This document shows, in pieces, positions 17,182-24,485 of a stretch of 45,146 nt of DNA. The translations under genes were made by a program, and so were the position numbers. This DNA is from Chloroflexota bacterium (lineage in GTDB: Bacteria; Chloroflexota; Dehalococcoidia; SM23-28-2; JACOUE01). How positions within the stretch are numbered: position 1 is the stretch's first letter; every line of letters starts with the position of its first letter. The notes under the pieces were generated by a model that saw only the letters and a list, made by a program, of their open reading frames with translations, was not told where the DNA came from and did not search any database. The stretch is taken from contig JACOUE010000040.1 in the NCBI GenBank assembly GCA_016178045.1, forward strand, positions 1 through 45,146. Reading direction: 5' to 3'.

Positions 17182-18353
17182 TCGAGCTCCTCGACGCTGG
17201 TGATGCGGGCGGCCACGCGGACGAACTCCCCCACGGAGCCTGTCTTCTCCCGCAGGGCCTGGAGCTTCGGCCCGATGGGGTCGATGGAGGCGGGGGAGTC
17301 GGCGTAGGAGCCGCTGAAGGCGAAGTAGGCCTGGTTGATCTTGCGGATGTAGACGCCCTTCGAGACGAACAGCCGGCGCTTCGCCTCCATCAACCGCTCG
17401 GCCCGGACGACCCGCCCGTCGGCGAGCAGCTCCTCCACGTGCCGGCGCAGCGCCCGCATCGCGCTCACGAAGTCGAACCGCGACGCTGCGGGTGGGGCCT
17501 GCGCCGGCTCCGGTGAGGGGTAGCGCTCGAACAGCAGCCCCGCCAGCTCCGAGGAGGCGATGTTGGCCACTGTCTCGTTGAGGGTGCGCGTGTCGCGGCT
17601 ATCGAAGAAGGCGCGGCCCAGGGGGTGGAGGGCCAGATAGTGGTGGACCCACTCGTGGATGACGGTGCCGACGAGCGGCCGGTAGCCGCTGAGCTCCGGC
17701 ACCACGCTCGGATAGGTGGCGACCCCCTGCACGCTCACCACCAGCGATGACACGCCCTGGGCGTCCACCTCGTCCTCCAGCCGCTCGACCTGCGGGAGGT
17801 CGAGCCCGTGCCTGAGCAGGAAGGTGTCGTCCAGCTCGATGCGCTCCCGGGGCGAGACGGCGAGGATGCGGGGCGGGTTGTCCAGCTCGAAGTCCACGGG
17901 CGGGAAGACGAACGACCAGCCGTCGAAGAGGGGAGGGCTTATCGTCAGCCCCTGCTCCTCCAGCAGCCGCGTGATGCGGCCCTCCAGGATGTCCTCGACG
18001 CGGTTCTCGAGCTGCGCCCGCTCCGCCCGCTTCTCCGCCAGCGTTTCGGCCCCGACCGGCCCGCGGCCTTGCTCCAGGGCGGCGATATCGCGGACGACAG
18101 TGAAGTAGCGCTCAACGATGGCGTTCACATCGGCCTCGGAGTCGCCTCGGGCGAAGACGTGGCCGACCTTGTAGAGGACCTTGCCCAGGAAGTGCCGCAT
18201 CTCCCAGCGGACCACGTTGTACGAGTAGCGGTCGGCGAGGCGGGCGACGGCGCCGCCGGAGGCCTCCCGCTGCATGAGGGCGACGCCGCCCCAGGCGCTC
18301 ACGGCGACGAGGGCGGCCAGGAGTCCGAGAGACAGGGAGAGGCGGGGGTGCAT
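17148..18353 (-). CDS. Membrane-anchored HExxH putative zinc metalloprotease
   Basis: A 401-aa protein with an uncleaved N-terminal anchor (about residues 5-26) and an outer domain. HEWVHHYL at 233-240 gives the HExxH zinc motif, and NETVANIASSELAG at 259-272 supplies the downstream glutamate expected of a gluzincin third ligand. Residues 75-135 are helical and charged. The precise family was not recognised; length and layout suggest an uncharacterised extracytoplasmic peptidase. A TATAAT lies at 18392-18387 on its strand, within the divergent region shared with the LLM oxidoreductase gene. Moderate confidence in protease function, high that it is a real gene. Confidence 0.78.
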   Translation of the reverse strand: MHPRLSLSLGLLAALVAVSAWGGVALMQREASGGAVARLADRYSYNVVRWEMRHFLGKVLYKVGHVFARGDSEADVNAIVERYFTVVRDIAALEQGRGPVGAETLAEKRAERAQLENRVEDILEGRITRLLEEQGLTISPPLFDGWSFVFPPVDFELDNPPRILAVSPRERIELDDTFLLRHGLDLPQVERLEDEVDAQGVSSLVVSVQGVATYPSVVPELSGYRPLVGTVIHEWVHHYLALHPLGRAFFDSRDTRTLNETVANIASSELAGLLFERYPSPEPAQAPPAASRFDFVSAMRALRRHVEELLADGRVVRAERLMEAKRRLFVSKGVYIRKINQAYFAFSGSYADSPASIDPIGPKLQALREKTGSVGEFVRVAARITSVEELDQALAGPLSSS

Positions 18354-18416
18354 GGTGACCTGCTCGGGGGCACGGGGCCGGTTACAATTATAGGAGGGCG
18401 GTATCTGCGGGAAAAC

Positions 18417-18432
18417 CTAACGTTTACGTTAG
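18417..18432. promoter_or_regulatory. Inverted-repeat operator before the LLM oxidoreductase gene
   Basis: CTAACGT-TT-ACGTTAG: perfect 7-base arms with a 2-base centre, directly abutting the -35 box of the promoter at 18433-18461. A repressor bound here would block RNA polymerase. A copy agreeing at 12 of 16 positions is found at 21632-21647. Size and symmetry fit a TetR- or MerR-type dimer; no such regulator gene is in the window. Confidence 0.75.
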
Positions 18433-18461
18433 TTGCCACCTCCTAGCCCAGGACTTATAAT
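18433..18461 (+). promoter_or_regulatory. Sigma-70 promoter of the LLM oxidoreductase gene
   Basis: TTGCCA (18433-18438), a 17-base spacer, and a perfect TATAAT (18456-18461), ending 39 bases before the start codon. Very good match to the vegetative consensus. Confidence 0.8.
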
Positions 18462-18500
18462 AGCGCCGTTTTCAGGGGCGCAGCGGAGAGGAGGGCCACC

Positions 18501-19562
18501 GTGAAGTTCGGCACTTTCCACCTCTTTCAAAAGCCGCAGGGCTGGTCCGACGTCGACGTGTACCGCAACGAGCTCGACCAGATCCGGCTGGCCGAAGACC
18601 TGGGGTTCGACGCCGTCTGGCTCGCCGAGCACCACTTCCAGTGGTACGGCGTCGCCGCCGACCTGATGGTGATCGCGGGCTGGGTCGCGGCCCGCACCCA
18701 GCGGGTGCGCATCGGCACCGCCATCGTCGTCCTCCCCTTCCACCACCCCCTGCGCCTGGCGGAGCAGGCGGCCATGGTGGACATCATGAGCGAAGGCCGC
18801 CTGGACTTCGGGATCGGCCGCGGTTACCAGGCGGCGGAGTACGCCGGCTTCGGGATCTCCATGGACGAGAGCCGCGCCCGCTTCGACGAATGCCTGGACG
18901 TGCTGCTGAAGGCCTGGACCGAAGAGTCGTTCTCGTACGAGGGCAAGTACTGGCAGGTGAGCGACGTGTCCGTCCTGCCCAGGCCGGTGCAGCAGCCCCA
19001 CCCGCCGGTCTACGTCGCCTCCTGGATGACGCCTGAGACAATCAAGTTCGCCGCCGAGCGCGGCTTTCCCATCCTGTCCCCCGCCGGCCTGGCCTCCGAC
19101 CAGATAAAGACAAACCACGAGCTCTACCGCGAGACTTTGGCCGCCAAGGGCCGCGACACATCGAACCTGGAGCTGCCGGCCCTGGTCCACATCTACGTGG
19201 ACGAGGACGAGGAGCGCGGCCGCCAGGTGGGCATCGAGCACTCGATGCGCTACGGGGCGTCGCTGGTGACCCTGGGGACGCCCGTCCAGAAGGGCGGCCA
19301 GCTCTCCGATCAGTACAAGCACTACGCCGAGTTCGGCGACCCGCGCCGCCTCATGAAAGAGACCCGCGAGGAGCTACAGATGTTCGGCAACCCGGACACG
19401 GTGGCCCGCAAGATCGAGTGGATGCGCGATGAGCTCGACGTCCACTACGTGATGTGCTGGATGAACATGGGCGGCCTGGAGCAGGAGCGCATCATCAAGT
19501 CGATGCGCCTCTTCGCCAAGGAGGTCATGCCTCGCTTCGGCAAGGTGCCGAGCGAGGCGTGA
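18501..19562 (+). CDS. Luciferase-like (LLM) flavin/F420-dependent oxidoreductase
   Basis: A 353-aa TIM-barrel enzyme of the bacterial luciferase-like family, which uses FMNH2 or reduced F420 to oxidise or reduce organic substrates. Typical features: MKFGTFHLFQ strand 1, AEDLGFDAVWLAEHHF (about 31-46), RIGTAIVVLPFHHPLRLAEQ, GRLDFGIGRGY, and a C-terminal FGNPDTVARKIEWM. The FMN branch resembles alkanal monooxygenases, but F420 genes (npdG, cofE) lie directly downstream, so F420 use is plausible. GTG start at 18501 with GGAGAGGAGGG just upstream. Preceded by a strong promoter with an abutting operator, so likely induced by a substrate. Confidence 0.9.
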   Translation: MKFGTFHLFQKPQGWSDVDVYRNELDQIRLAEDLGFDAVWLAEHHFQWYGVAADLMVIAGWVAARTQRVRIGTAIVVLPFHHPLRLAEQAAMVDIMSEGRLDFGIGRGYQAAEYAGFGISMDESRARFDECLDVLLKAWTEESFSYEGKYWQVSDVSVLPRPVQQPHPPVYVASWMTPETIKFAAERGFPILSPAGLASDQIKTNHELYRETLAAKGRDTSNLELPALVHIYVDEDEERGRQVGIEHSMRYGASLVTLGTPVQKGGQLSDQYKHYAEFGDPRRLMKETREELQMFGNPDTVARKIEWMRDELDVHYVMCWMNMGGLEQERIIKSMRLFAKEVMPRFGKVPSEA

Positions 19563-19596
19563 CCGCGCCTCCGCTCGATTCGCAGCCCGGCGGCCG

Positions 19597-19666
19597 CTAA
19601 CCCCACAGCGTGGGACAGGCTTTAGCCTGTCGCCTGTCAGGCTGAAGCCTGACCTTCGGGGGTTAG
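19597..19666. repeat. Nested palindromic repeat with three-way-junction potential
   Basis: Outer arms CTAACCCC (19597-19604) and GGGGTTAG (19659-19666) enclose two hairpins: GACAGGC-TTTA-GCCTGTC (19614-19631) and GTCAGGCT-GA-AGCCTGAC (19636-19653). Single-stranded DNA or RNA would fold as a cloverleaf-like junction. No coding content. Lies between the LLM gene and npdG. Confidence 0.75.
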
Positions 19667-19738
19667 GGTGACCGGACGTCATCGGGGCTATCCTTACGGG
19701 GCAGCTACAGTGCATAATTCGTAGCGGGCTTCTTCCCT

Positions 19739-20389
19739 ATGACGCGAGTAGCGCTTATCGGCGGCACCGGGCCCGAAGGTCTGGGCCTGGCCGTCCGCTT
19801 CGCCAGGGCCGGCGACGAAGTGTTCATCGGCTCGCGCACTAAAGAGCGGGCCGCGGAGGCGGCGGCCAAGGTCAAGGAGAAGGTGCCGGACGCGCGGGTC
19901 AAGGGCCTGCCGAACGCCGAGGCGGTGGAGAAGGCCGAGATGGTCTTCCTCACTGTACCTTTCGCCGCCCACGCCGAGACCCTGGAGTCGCTGGCGGAGA
20001 CCATCGGCGAGAAGATCCTGGTGGACGTGGTGGTGCCGGTGGAGTTCGGGGAGGACGGCATCAACGCCGTCACCGTGGCCGAGGGCTCGGCGGCACAGCA
20101 GGCGCGGGCGCTGGTCCCGAAGGCGAAGGTGGCGAGCGCCTTCCACCACCTGGACGCCAGCGACCTCCAGCGCATCGAGCGGCCCATGCAGGGCGACGCT
20201 ATCGTGTGCGCCGACCACAAGGGGGCCAAGAAGAAGGTGATGGAGCAGGCGGAGAAGATCGAGTACATCCGCGCCCTGGACGGGGGCGGGTTGACCAACT
20301 CGCACTACCTGGAGGAGTGGACGGCGCTGCTCCTCAACATCAACAAGATCTACAAGGCCCACACCGGCGTACGCATCGTAGGGGTATAG
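19739..20389 (+). CDS. npdG: NADPH-dependent F420 reductase
   Basis: A 216-aa Rossmann protein that passes hydride between NADP(H) and coenzyme F420. The N-terminal GGTGPEGLG (residues 8-16) replaces the plain GxGxxG and, followed by IGSRTKERA, is characteristic of F420:NADP oxidoreductases, whose basic residues bind the NADP phosphate. VFLTVPFAAHAETLE, AFHHLDASDLQ and the C-terminal NSHYLEEWTALLLNINK agree with the family. Length normal. No clear ribosome site precedes the ATG; a CATAAT box at 19713-19718 would give a very short leader. cofE follows after seven bases, so the pair is an operon for F420 metabolism. Confidence 0.92.
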   Translation: MTRVALIGGTGPEGLGLAVRFARAGDEVFIGSRTKERAAEAAAKVKEKVPDARVKGLPNAEAVEKAEMVFLTVPFAAHAETLESLAETIGEKILVDVVVPVEFGEDGINAVTVAEGSAAQQARALVPKAKVASAFHHLDASDLQRIERPMQGDAIVCADHKGAKKKVMEQAEKIEYIRALDGGGLTNSHYLEEWTALLLNINKIYKAHTGVRIVGV

Positions 20390-20396
20390 GCGCGAC

Positions 20397-21152
20397 GTGG
20401 CGCCCGAGATTCGCGTCATCGGCCTCACCGGTCTGCCCGAGGTCCGTCCCGGCGACGACCTCGCCGCCCTCATCATCAAGACCGCCGAAGACCAGGGAGC
20501 CGGCATCGAGGCGGGGGACGTGGTGGTCGTTACTCAGAAGGTCGTCTCCAAGGCGGAAGGGCGTGTCGTCGTACTGGCGGACGTGACGCCTTCGCCCTTC
20601 GCCGAGGACCTGGCCCGCCGGACCGACAAGGACCCGCGCCTCGTCGAGCTGATCCTGCGCGAGAGCCGCCGCATCGTCCGCCAGGAGGGGAGCGTCCTCA
20701 TCACCGAGACGAAGCACGGCTTCGTCTGCGCCAACGCCGGCGTAGACGCTTCCAACGCCGGGGGCGAAGGCTACGTCTCCCTTTTGCCCGAGGACCCAGA
20801 CCGCTCGGCCGCCGCCATCCACTCCGCCCTCCGGGAGCGGCTGGGCGTGGAGGCGGCGGTGGTCGTCACCGACACCTTCGGCCGGCCCTGGCGCGAGGGC
20901 CACACCAACGTGGCGGTGGGCGTGGCGGGCATGTCGCCCTTCGTGGACTATGTAGGGCAGGCGGACCCGGACGGCTATCTCCTGCGGGTGAGCACGATGG
21001 CCGCCGCGGACGAGCTGGCGGCGGCGGCGGAGCTGGTGATGGGCAAGCTCTCGCGGGTGCCGGTGGCGATCGTGCGGGGGTTTCGCTACGAGCGCGGCTG
21101 CGGCGCCGCCCGCGACATGGTGCGGCCGCCAGAGCGCGACCTGTTCCGCTGA
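20397..21152 (+). CDS. cofE: Coenzyme F420-0:L-glutamate ligase
   Basis: A 251-aa CofE, the GTP-dependent enzyme that adds glutamate residues to F420-0 in the last steps of F420 synthesis. Signature blocks are VIGLTGLPEVRPGDDLA, VVVVTQKVVSKAEGR, ETKHGFVCANAGVDASN, VVVTDTFGRPWREGHTNVAVG and the C-terminal GAARDMVRPPERDLF. About 250 aa is normal for the stand-alone archaeal-type form; the fused nitroreductase-like domain of mycobacterial FbiB is absent. GTG start, seven bases after npdG. Confidence 0.93.
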   Translation: MAPEIRVIGLTGLPEVRPGDDLAALIIKTAEDQGAGIEAGDVVVVTQKVVSKAEGRVVVLADVTPSPFAEDLARRTDKDPRLVELILRESRRIVRQEGSVLITETKHGFVCANAGVDASNAGGEGYVSLLPEDPDRSAAAIHSALRERLGVEAAVVVTDTFGRPWREGHTNVAVGVAGMSPFVDYVGQADPDGYLLRVSTMAAADELAAAAELVMGKLSRVPVAIVRGFRYERGCGAARDMVRPPERDLFR

Positions 21153-21215
21153 CCGAGATGTTGTCGTAGAGGACTTCTAGACCGACACTGAGCGCTGTGT
21201 AGAAAGGAGGCCACC

Positions 21216-21548
21216 ATGTCCTTGTACCTCACCTGCTTCAGTTACACACCCGAGACGTGGAAGGCTATGACCGAGCGACCGGAAGACCGACGGGATATGG
21301 CACGAGAGATCATCGAGTCGGTCGGCGGCAGGCTCCAGGGCTTCTGGTACGCCTTTGGCCAGTACGATGGCTATACGCTCTGGGAAGCGCCTGACAATGT
21401 CAAGATGGCGTCCGTAGCCCTTGCCCTTTCCTCCCGTGGGGCTATCAAATCACAAGAGACGGTTGTCCTTCTGACCGTGGAGGAGACCCTTGAAGCCCTG
21501 AGAGGAGCAGCACAAGTGCCCTATCGTCGCCCGGGTCGAAGCGACTAG
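21216..21548 (+). CDS. GYD domain protein
   Basis: A 110-aa protein with the alpha-beta GYD pattern: YLTCFSYTPETWKAM at the N-terminus, GGRLQGFWYAFGQYDGYTLWEAPDN (the GxYD core) and VKMASVALALSSRGAIKSQETVVLLT. Function of the family is unknown; it resembles small dimeric ferredoxin-like folds. An ideal ribosome site, AAAGGAGG, lies six bases before ATG 21216. It follows cofE by 63 bases on the same strand and may belong to the F420 group by context only. Confidence 0.82.
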   Translation: MSLYLTCFSYTPETWKAMTERPEDRRDMAREIIESVGGRLQGFWYAFGQYDGYTLWEAPDNVKMASVALALSSRGAIKSQETVVLLTVEETLEALRGAAQVPYRRPGRSD

Positions 21549-21588
21549 AGGCTGACCCCTTGACATTTACGGAGAATACTGCGCTGAC

Positions 21589-21617
21589 TTTACAACCGCA
21601 ACAAGCGTGGATATACT
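21589..21617 (+). promoter_or_regulatory. Promoter of the 465-aa gene
   Basis: TTTACA (21589-21594), 17-base spacer, TATACT (21612-21617). Start of transcription would be near 21624, just ahead of the operator at 21632-21647. Confidence 0.65.
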
Positions 21618-21631
21618 CGATGCCGCAAACA

Positions 21632-21647
21632 TTAACGTGCACGTAAG
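21632..21647. promoter_or_regulatory. Inverted-repeat operator overlapping the ribosome site of the 465-aa gene
   Basis: TTAACGT-GC-ACGTAAG matches the operator at 18417-18432 at 12 of 16 positions, with the TAACGT and ACGT cores conserved. Its right edge runs into AAGGAGG (21645-21651), the ribosome site of the gene starting at 21657, and it lies just downstream of the promoter. A bound repressor would block early transcription. Confidence 0.65.
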
Positions 21648-21656
21648 GAGGCAGCC

Positions 21657-23054
21657 ATGGCTGGCCCCAACGATCAGGGCGGTCGCCTGGTCGACCACCC
21701 GGGCGTAAAGACGTTCCTCGACTACCCTCTCATCCAGTCCGTCCTCAACCGCCGCTCACGCCGCTTCGCCCTGGGGACGGAGATACCGGGCGGCCCCACC
21801 AAGTACAAGTCGGCCCATCCGCCGACCCCGCTCGACGAGGTCGAAGAGGCGATCCTGGTCCAGGCCGGCACGGGGCTCACCGGCCTCATCCTCAGCGATC
21901 TCCCCTACCTGGACGACCAGGACCGGGACGCCGGCGGCAACACCGTCATCCAGTTCAAAGGGCTCACCTACCCCAGCCCCTGCGCCTCCCATGACACCCA
22001 CCTTATCTACTGGAACGACGAGGCCACCTACGTCATCAAGCACGAGAACTTCCAGCCCACCCGCATCCGCGAATACGAGACGATGGACGACCTGGAGAAG
22101 CTGCTCGTCGGCTTCCGCGCCAGCCGCGTGAAGCTGTTCGACGGCCGGCCTCAGTACCCCCACCGCTACCCCGTCATGCTCCCCTTCAACTACTGGAGCT
22201 CGGACGTCCCCGGCTCGACGGTCATCCTGCCCATCATCGACACGACCTTTGAGTTCATCAACGTGCTCCTCCTGATGTGCGGCTGGCCCGACGGCGGCTT
22301 CTACTTCATCGACGACATGAACGGTAACGTCCCCGCCGGGACGGAGCGCTGGGCCAAGGAGGGCCTCCTGCTGGAGCGGCTGCGGGTGCCGCTGTCCCTG
22401 CTGGGCAACGTCAACATCCTGGAGGGCGGCTTCGTGATGCAGACCATCGCCCTCACCATCCAGGCGATGGGCCTCGGCGGCTGGATCCACGCCCATCCGG
22501 CGGCCATGGTCCTGCTTGGCGGCACGCCCGTCGCCAAGGGGCTCGGCTTCCACTACATCACCCCCAAGATCGGGCGGCCGTCCCGGGGCACCGGCTGGTC
22601 GGCGGCGCCCTGCCCGGTCGGGCTCGACGGCCTAATCAAGGCTTACTGCCCACCCTACTACCCGAGCATGGACGCCGCCGTCGACGCTGTGGTCGAGGTC
22701 AAGTTCGGCAAGCAGGGCATCTACACGGAGAACAGCGCCCAGCCGTTGCCGGTGCGGGCCCCCAACGAGTTCATCGCCGCCGTGCCGAGGCACGACGAGC
22801 GGGTCGTCCAGTGCGTCAAGGACATCTGCAACTACATCTGGGACACCTACGGCAAGATCCCGCCCACCGCCGACCCTGTCACCACGCCCGGCGCCTGGGT
22901 GCAGGCCCACCACCTGGACACCGACTTTTACGACCGCCACTACCAGCCGGGGGCCTACACGGAGACCCAGGCCAACCACATGTCGGTCTGGCACGGGCCC
23001 GAGGTGCAGGCCTGGAAGGAGAAGGCGATGGAGCGGGCGGCGGTCGCCGTATAG
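21657..23054 (+). CDS. Uncharacterised 465-aa protein, faint nitroreductase-like N-terminus
   Basis: Not recognised as a named family. Residues 25-80 have a nitroreductase-like pattern: VLNRRSRRFALGTE (the R-x-S-R-R-F entry motif), then PLDEVEEAILVQAGTGLTG (as in P-x-x-E-x-x-x-x-L-x-x-A-G-x-x-G). The rest is unusual, rich in Pro, Trp, Tyr and His, with no signal peptide or membrane helices; a central Gly-rich hydrophobic block (QTIALTIQAMGLGGWIHAHP) could bind flavin phosphate. The ribosome site AAGGAGG is ideal. It has its own promoter and an operator shared with the LLM gene 3.2 kb upstream, and lies downstream of F420 genes, so a flavin or F420 redox role is a reasonable guess, no more. 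Confidence 0.75.
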   Translation: MAGPNDQGGRLVDHPGVKTFLDYPLIQSVLNRRSRRFALGTEIPGGPTKYKSAHPPTPLDEVEEAILVQAGTGLTGLILSDLPYLDDQDRDAGGNTVIQFKGLTYPSPCASHDTHLIYWNDEATYVIKHENFQPTRIREYETMDDLEKLLVGFRASRVKLFDGRPQYPHRYPVMLPFNYWSSDVPGSTVILPIIDTTFEFINVLLLMCGWPDGGFYFIDDMNGNVPAGTERWAKEGLLLERLRVPLSLLGNVNILEGGFVMQTIALTIQAMGLGGWIHAHPAAMVLLGGTPVAKGLGFHYITPKIGRPSRGTGWSAAPCPVGLDGLIKAYCPPYYPSMDAAVDAVVEVKFGKQGIYTENSAQPLPVRAPNEFIAAVPRHDERVVQCVKDICNYIWDTYGKIPPTADPVTTPGAWVQAHHLDTDFYDRHYQPGAYTETQANHMSVWHGPEVQAWKEKAMERAAVAV

Positions 23055-23076
23055 GCCCTACGAGGCGAAGGTCACG

Positions 23077-23107
23077 AGAAGGGCGGTGGCGTCAACGCCG
23101 CCCTTCT
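23077..23107 (+). terminator. Strong hairpin after the 465-aa gene
   Basis: AGAAGGGC (23077-23084) pairs with GCCCTTCT (23100-23107) and GGCG (23088-23091) with CGCC (23096-23099) around a TCAA loop, with a three-base bulge. A 12-bp stem directly after the stop at 23054 is terminator-like, although no T-run follows; it may act as an attenuator or 3' end stabiliser ahead of the small gene at 23140. Confidence 0.5.
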
Positions 23108-23139
23108 TCAGCTGGCGGGGCCAGGGGAGGAGACCAGCG

Positions 23140-23361
23140 ATGATGGTGATTTCGGGAGCGGGCGAGTTCGAGATGACGGTGAGCAGGGTCATCACCCGTG
23201 ATAACGCCCTCGTGCTCATCGGCACCATGGGCGTGTGGGAATCGGAGACCATCATCGAGCCGCGGGACATCCTCCGGCTGACGCGGGTGTCGCTGACGCC
23301 CCGGGTCTTTCTGTACCTGCTGGGGCTTCCCTTCCGGCTCATGTTCCGTCGTCGCGGCTAG
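23140..23361 (+). CDS. Small hypothetical protein
   Basis: A 73-aa protein, not recognised. It begins MMVISGAGEFEMTVSRVI and contains a hydrophobic strand (ALVLIGTMGVWE) and a C-terminal LTPRVFLYLLGLPFRLMFRRR, which would lie along or in the membrane with basic residues at the cytoplasmic face. ATG 23140 is chosen because GGGGAGGAG precedes it by about seven bases; a longer frame from 23086 has no ribosome site and would include the hairpin. Same strand as the 465-aa gene and separated from it by the hairpin. Confidence 0.55.
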   Translation: MMVISGAGEFEMTVSRVITRDNALVLIGTMGVWESETIIEPRDILRLTRVSLTPRVFLYLLGLPFRLMFRRRG

Positions 23362-23457
23362 CGCCGCTACCAACTGCGGGGCAGGGACGGGTCGCTGCTA
23401 TTGTCCTGCGAGTGCTGGGCCTAGTATAGCATCCGTCGGGGTAGCCGCAGAGTTTCC

Positions 23458-24099
23458 CTAAGAGGACGGCTTAACCCCTACGGCTCGGTACCAGGTTCCG
23501 AAGAAGCGCTCTCTGATCTCCAGCGGCCCCAGCAAGCGTTCTAGATTAGCCCAGGGGCGGCGGGATGCCTCCGGGTGCCAGTTGATGGGGACGCGGAGGA
23601 CGAAGAAGTAGAGCTGGAAGAGCGCATTCAGCGGGGCGAGCCAGCCAGCCGGGCGCTTGAGACCCAAGGCCACGAAGCGCCCCCCAGGCTTCAGGTGGTC
23701 CACTGCCTTTTTGGCGGCGGCGGGGGAGGTCATGATGTCGTGAACGTAGCAGGCCAGGATTCCTTGGAACCGCTCCCCCAGGTCCAGTTCTTCGGCGTTG
23801 GCCTGCACTAAGGACACGTTCTGCCAGCCGGCGGCCTCGACCCGCTGGCGGGCGCGGGCCAGTTGGTCGGGGCTGAGGTCCGCCCCGACAACCCGTCCCG
23901 CTGGCCCTACTGCCTCGGCTAGCGCGGGCAGACTGAGGCCGGTGCCGCAGCCCAGATCCAGGGCAGAGTCACCCGGACGGAGTGCCAGTTGGGCCACCGC
24001 TTCACGACGTTGGCGGGCCGTCAAACGGGGAACGGCCAGCAAGTCGTAGAGGCGGGCCAGCCACCGGTATCCGCGGACAGTACGGTCCGTGTCGGTCAC
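23458..24099 (-). CDS. Class I SAM-dependent methyltransferase
   Basis: A 213-aa methyltransferase of the UbiE/Methyltransf_11 type. Motif I LDLGCGTGLSLP (about 48-59) binds S-adenosylmethionine, followed by VGADLSPDQLARAR (acidic ribose contact), the VQANAEELDL loop and LKPGGRFVALG. The acceptor is not evident: residues 155-175 are hydrophobic (LAPLNALFQLYFFVLRVP), which suggests a lipid-like or membrane-near substrate. GTG start at 24099. Its start is 18 bases from the end of the broken His-rich gene upstream on the same strand, so they probably formed one operon. Confidence 0.85.
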   Translation of the reverse strand: MTDTDRTVRGYRWLARLYDLLAVPRLTARQRREAVAQLALRPGDSALDLGCGTGLSLPALAEAVGPAGRVVGADLSPDQLARARQRVEAAGWQNVSLVQANAEELDLGERFQGILACYVHDIMTSPAAAKKAVDHLKPGGRFVALGLKRPAGWLAPLNALFQLYFFVLRVPINWHPEASRRPWANLERLLGPLEIRERFFGTWYRAVGVKPSS

Positions 24100-24117
24100 G
24101 GGAGTGCGCCTCGCGGG

Positions 24118-24358
24118 CTATTCGTGGGCCTCGTGGACGCACTCCCCGCCGTGTTCCTCCCCGGGAATGTTGTCGTGGGCTTTGATCTCGGTGCCCTTGC
24201 CGTTGAATTGCGGCACGGCCATTTCGTGGGCGTGGTGGGTGCCCATGTTGCAGGCGGCGGCGGCGGCGGCGGCGGGTGCCTCCTCATGGGCCAAGGGCGG
24301 GAGCGACAGAGCCTAGAGAGGCGAGGGCGAGGACGATTGCAAGGATAAATCGGCGCAT
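24118..24358 (-). pseudogene. Secreted His-rich small protein, broken by a one-base frameshift
   Basis: From ATG 24358 the frame reads a clear signal peptide (MRRFILAIVLALASLGSVAP) and then stops at TGA 24286-24284. If one base is removed at about 24290-24292, the frame runs on as ALA|HEEAPAAAAAACNMG..., with a proper AxA cleavage site, then a His/Glu-rich tail (THHAHEMAV, GEEHGGECVHEAHE) to TAG at 24120-24118. The length is 3n+1, as expected for a single inserted base. The product would be a secreted protein of about 79 aa, with mature part rich in His plus two Cys, suitable for binding metal (inference). Either a recent pseudogene or a sequencing/assembly error in a GC-rich spot. A GCC triplet run (about 24253-24271) codes the poly-Ala stretch. 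Confidence 0.65.
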
Positions 24359-24485
24359 GGCGGTCCCCTCAGAAGTTTGTGGCGTAAGTCTACGGGTCGG
24401 CCAGACGGTTGTCAGTCAGGCAGCACCTGAAACTGCTGTGGGGCTTTGCCTTACGCCTACCAGGGACTTTGGTCTGAAGTCACCG

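Noticed and set aside
21560-21565. TTGACA as -35 box for the 465-aa gene
   Set aside because: No -10 box at 16-18 bases; the TTTACA/TATACT pair at 21589-21617 fits much better.
24253-24275. GCC triplet run as a phase-variable repeat
   Set aside because: A trinucleotide run changes length without shifting frame; the frameshift lies about 15 bases away.
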